Shown here: piece by piece, positions 5,093-7,454 of the stretch
How positions within the stretch are numbered: position 1 is the first letter of the stretch
How the letters are laid out: the number at the start of each line of letters is the position of its first letter
Program-made: the position numbers and the translations under genes
The notes under the pieces: generated by a model
What the model saw: only the letters and a program-made list of their open reading frames with translations
Told to the model about the DNA's origin: nothing
Database searches by the model: none
Source: JACQAI01 sp035507915
GTDB taxonomy: Bacteria > Pseudomonadota > Alphaproteobacteria > Elsterales > Elsteraceae
DNA length: 7,454 nucleotides
Assembly: GCA_035507915.1 (NCBI GenBank)
Contig: DATJNS010000288.1
Span: forward strand, 1-7,454
Direction: 5' to 3'

Positions 5093-5839
5093 ATGATACC
5101 CCGTCGTGACCCGAGCGTTCTGGCCGCGCTGAAGACCCGCCTCCGCAGCCTGGAGACCGCGGGGGGCGGCGGCGTGCTCGGCTTCGGGCTCGACGCGATC
5201 GATCGCCGGCTGCCAGGCGGCGGGCTGCCCCGAATCGGCCTTCACGAGCTGATGGCCGACCGGGGCAGCGCTGCCGGCGTCGCCGCCGCGCTCGCCGGGC
5301 GCGCGCTGCGCACCGCACCCGAAACCGCGGGCGCGGTCCTGTGGGCGGCGCGCCAGGCCGAGCTCTACGGCCCGGGTCTCGCGGGGTTCGGCCTGCCGCC
5401 CGCGCGCCTGATCCTGGTCGAGGCGGCGAGCGACACCGAGGTCTTGTGGACGATGGAGGAGGGGCTGCGCACGCGCGGGCTCGCCGCCGTGGTGGGCGAG
5501 CTCGCCGCGCTCGACCTGACCGCGGCGCGGCGTCTGCAGCTCGCCGCCGAGGCCGGCGCCGGCACCGGCTTCGCGCTGCGGCCGAGCGATCCGGGTTCGG
5601 CCGCCGGCGCGGCGTGCTCGCGTTGGCGCATCCGGTCCGCGCCGTCGCGCGCGGCCGGCGGCTGGACGTGTTGGCATCTGGTGCTCGAGCGCTGCCGCGG
5701 CGTCGCCGCGACGCCGCTCGACTGGTTCGTGGAGTGGAACGATGCGACGGGTGATTTCGCTCTGGCTGCCGCTTCTGACGACCGATCGGCTCAGCCGGCG
5801 CGGCCGCAAGCGGCCGCATCCGCGCGCGCGGTCGCCTGA
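5093..5839 (+). CDS. imuA: ImuA, SulA/RecA-like accessory protein of SOS mutagenesis
   Basis: ImuA acts with ImuB and the error-prone polymerase DnaE2 in damage-induced mutagenesis. The 248-residue product has the family opening LGFGLDAIDRRLPGGGLPRIGLHEL (29-53), then a RecA-like core: AVLWAARQAELYGPGLAGFGL (81-101), LILVEAASDTEVLWTMEEGLR (106-126) and AVVGELAALDLTAARRLQLAAE (132-153), closing with WTCWHLVLERCRG (191-203) and WFVEWNDATGDFAL (211-224). No GKT Walker A lysine is seen where RecA has one (about 52-62), as expected for a family that does not act as a recombinase by itself. The last 33 codons overlap imuB in another frame; they encode a low-complexity tail rich in Ala. The ATG at 5093 has no Shine-Dalgarno; with a predicted leader of about 20 nt, initiation may be weak. 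Expression should follow the LexA box just upstream. Confidence 0.9.
   Translation: MIPRRDPSVLAALKTRLRSLETAGGGGVLGFGLDAIDRRLPGGGLPRIGLHELMADRGSAAGVAAALAGRALRTAPETAGAVLWAARQAELYGPGLAGFGLPPARLILVEAASDTEVLWTMEEGLRTRGLAAVVGELAALDLTAARRLQLAAEAGAGTGFALRPSDPGSAAGAACSRWRIRSAPSRAAGGWTCWHLVLERCRGVAATPLDWFVEWNDATGDFALAAASDDRSAQPARPQAAASARAVA
5731..5734 (+). promoter_or_regulatory. Ribosome-binding site for imuB inside imuA
   Basis: GGAG, followed by TGGA, lies 7 nt before the ATG at 5742 and inside the imuA reading frame. It supports this ATG, and so the long gene overlap, as real. Confidence 0.6.
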
Positions 5840-7373
5840 GAGCGTCCCCGAGACGGGGCCGCTCGTCACGGTCGCCGCGATCGCCGGCCGGCTGGTCGTC
5901 GACGCGGTCGATCCGGCCGCCGCGGCGCTCGGGCTGCGGCCCGGCATGCCGCTCGCCGACGCGCGCGCGGTCGAGCCCGCGCTCGCGGTGCGCGACGCCG
6001 ATCCGGCCGCCGACCGGCGCACGCTCGACGATCTCGCCGATTGGTGCGGCCGCTACACGCCGTGGGTCGCCGCCGAGACCGAGATCGCCCACGGCGCCGG
6101 CGGCCTGTGGCTCGACGTCACCGGCTGCAGCCATCTGTTCGGCGGCGAGCGCGGCCTGCTCGAGGACGCGATCGCGCGGCTCGCCGGCTTCGGCATCACG
6201 GCGCGCGGCGCGCTCGCCGACACGCCGGGCGCCGCCTGGGCGCTCGCGCGCTTCGAAGCGCGCGCGGCGCGTGGCCTGGTGCTGCCGCCCGGCGACGCGC
6301 ACGCGGCGCTTGCCGATCTGCCGGTCGCCGGGCTCCGGCTCGCGCCCGCGACCGTGAGCGAGCTCGAGCGCTTCGGCTTGAGCCGCATCGGCAGCCTGTA
6401 CGAGATCGCGCGCGGACCTTTGGTGGCGCGCTTCGGCGCGCTGCTGGCGCGGCGACTGGACCAGGCGTTTGGAGCGCTCGGCGAGCCGATCTCGCCGCGC
6501 CGTCCGGTGCCCGAGCAGCGCGTGCGCCAGGCCTTCGCCGAGCCGATCGCCACCGAGCCGGCGATCGCGGCCGCGCTGCGCGCGCTGCTCGTCCGGCTGT
6601 GCGCCGCGCTCGAGCGCCAGGGACGCGGCGTGCGCCGGCTCGAGCTCGCGGTCTGGCGGCTCGACGGCGCGGTGCGCCGGCTGCCGGTCGGCACCCATCG
6701 CGCGGTGCGCGATCCCGAGCATCTGTTCCGGCTGCTCGCCGAGCATCTCGACACGCTCGACTACCCGATCGGCATCGAGCTCATGGTGCTGGCCGCGACC
6801 GCGACCGAGACGGTCGCGGCCAGCCAGCTCGCGCTCGCAACGCCGCCGCCACGCGGAGGAGAGCCTGCATCCGGCGTGCAATCCGCAGGGCAGAAGGCGG
6901 CGCAGGCGGACCTGGCGCCGTTGCTCGACCGGCTGACCAACCGGCTCGGGAGCGCGCGCGTGACGCGGCCGGTCGCGCGCGCCAGCCACGTTCCCGAGCG
7001 CGCCCAGAGCCTGCTGCCGCTGCTCGATGCCGCGCCGCCCGCGCCGGCCGAGCCTGCCGAGGCGTTCCGCTCGCGGGCGGCGCGGCCGCCGCGCCTGCTG
7101 GCGCGGCCCGAGCCGATCGAGGCGATGGCGCTGGTGCCCGACGATCCGCCGCGCCAGTTCCGCTGGCGCGGCCGCACCCATCTGGTACGCCGCGCCGAGG
7201 GACCCGAGCGCATCGCACCCGAATGGTGGCGCCGCGACACGCTAACGCGCGACTACTACCGCATCGAGGACAGCGAGGGCGGCCGCTTCTGGGTCTATCG
7301 CGACGGCCTCTACGACGCGTCGACATCGACCGCTGCGCCGCCGCGCTGGTACCTGCACGGCCTGTTCGCGTGA
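5742..7373 (+). CDS. imuB: ImuB, Y-family DNA polymerase-like SOS mutagenesis protein
   Basis: ImuB is an inactive Y-family polymerase homologue that in studied bacteria links DnaE2 and ImuA to the beta clamp. The 543-residue product opens with RRVISLWLPLLTTDRL (2-17), where active Y-family enzymes have their first metal-binding Asp and aromatic steric gate; that motif is absent. WLDVTGCSHLFGGERGLL (123-140) and AWALARF (165-171) mark the palm, a finger/thumb region follows to about 245, and the little finger covers about 262-352. QLALA (362-366), just after it, sits where clamp-binding motifs (QLxLF-like) lie but lacks the aromatic end. The C-terminal ImuB tail is complete: RLLARPEPIEAMALVPDDPP (451-470), FRWRGRTHLV, GPERIAPEWW (487-496), RDYYRIED and the terminal WYLHGLFA. 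The gene overlaps imuA by 98 bp and has a GGAG at the right distance, so it shares the LexA-controlled transcript. A longer-looking frame on the other strand (5076-7181) is a composition shadow. Confidence 0.95.
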   Translation: MRRVISLWLPLLTTDRLSRRGRKRPHPRARSPESVPETGPLVTVAAIAGRLVVDAVDPAAAALGLRPGMPLADARAVEPALAVRDADPAADRRTLDDLADWCGRYTPWVAAETEIAHGAGGLWLDVTGCSHLFGGERGLLEDAIARLAGFGITARGALADTPGAAWALARFEARAARGLVLPPGDAHAALADLPVAGLRLAPATVSELERFGLSRIGSLYEIARGPLVARFGALLARRLDQAFGALGEPISPRRPVPEQRVRQAFAEPIATEPAIAAALRALLVRLCAALERQGRGVRRLELAVWRLDGAVRRLPVGTHRAVRDPEHLFRLLAEHLDTLDYPIGIELMVLAATATETVAASQLALATPPPRGGEPASGVQSAGQKAAQADLAPLLDRLTNRLGSARVTRPVARASHVPERAQSLLPLLDAAPPAPAEPAEAFRSRAARPPRLLARPEPIEAMALVPDDPPRQFRWRGRTHLVRRAEGPERIAPEWWRRDTLTRDYYRIEDSEGGRFWVYRDGLYDASTSTAAPPRWYLHGLFA

Positions 7374-7454
7374 ACACCGATGGCATTCGGATGAGATCAC
7401 AAAAGAAGTCGTCATGGCCGGCCGCCGTGCCGGCCATCTACGTCGGGTCGCCGC
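7374..7454. other. Region after imuB; no gene recognised
   Basis: The first part (7374-7410) is AT-richer and holds no recognisable start of dnaE2 or any other family. A GTG overlapping the imuB stop (GTGA at 7370-7373) opens a frame to the window edge, but its products through the palindrome look like the well-known spurious translations of this repeat type and not like a gene. Confidence 0.5.
7411..7437. repeat. Intergenic palindrome of the alphaproteobacterial GTCATGGCCGG type
   Basis: ATGGCCGGC (7414-7422) and GCCGGCCAT (7429-7437) form a perfect 9-bp stem with a 6-nt loop; GTC precedes it and CTACGTC follows. The wording GTCATGGCCGG..CCGGCCATC.ACGTC matches a dispersed intergenic palindrome that I know from many Alphaproteobacteria. 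No T-run is seen, so termination is possible but not shown. Confidence 0.75.

Noticed and set aside
5076..7181. 701-codon open frame on the minus strand, opposite imuA/imuB
   Set aside because: Arg/Ala/Gly-rich with no family motif, and it lies against two firmly recognised genes and the imuA promoter; an antisense shadow of high third-position GC.
7370..7454. GTG overlapping the imuB stop as start of a next gene
   Set aside because: The frame runs through the palindrome and gives a peptide like the spurious translations typical of this repeat; nothing resembles DnaE2.

Overview
The window is GC-rich DNA that looks alphaproteobacterial, perhaps Rhodospirillales/Reyranella-like or Rhizobiales-like. 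The rank below class is inference. Three things support the class: a GAAC-N7-GAAC LexA (SOS) box in front of imuA, an alphaproteobacterial-type PyrE, and two intergenic palindromes of the GTCATG..CGGC type common in that class. It holds eight protein genes, one of them cut by the window edge. I see no rRNA, tRNA, CRISPR array or transposase. No stretch of 300 bases lacks a gene.

Left part (1-3057): a minus-strand gene for a periplasmic family-5 (peptide/nickel-type) ABC transporter substrate-binding protein runs off the left edge. It is divergent, across 86 bp, from a plus-strand 450-residue pentapeptide-repeat protein. The second unit of that protein opens with a copy of the H..(F/W) module that opens the first. 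A 13-bp hairpin lies in the 74-bp convergent gap after it.

Middle part (3132-4985, all minus): in transcription order vapB (FitA-like ribbon-helix-helix antitoxin), vapC (PIN-domain toxin, 4-bp overlap with vapB), pyrE (orotate phosphoribosyltransferase, 44 bp further on), then a SnoaL-like/ester-cyclase protein that starts 2 nt after the pyrE stop. These four could form one transcription unit, or pyrE may have its own promoter.

Right part (5093-7373, plus): imuA and imuB, the accessory genes of SOS mutagenic translesion synthesis, overlap by 98 bp. They sit behind a well-spaced promoter (TTGACG-17-TAGAAC) whose -10 overlaps the LexA box. No dnaE2, the usual third partner, is visible in the 81 bp left in the window; a palindrome is there instead.

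The most interesting locus is the 107-bp divergent region between vapB and imuA. It carries a tandem 10-bp repeat (AATGATATCA twice, each holding the perfect palindrome TGATATCA) that looks like a VapB operator, placed 11 bp upstream of the imuA -35. The imuA promoter spacer also carries two GGGAAYGAT repeats related to that operator. This suggests that a toxin-antitoxin repressor and LexA may both act on an SOS mutagenesis cassette; that link is inferred, not shown.
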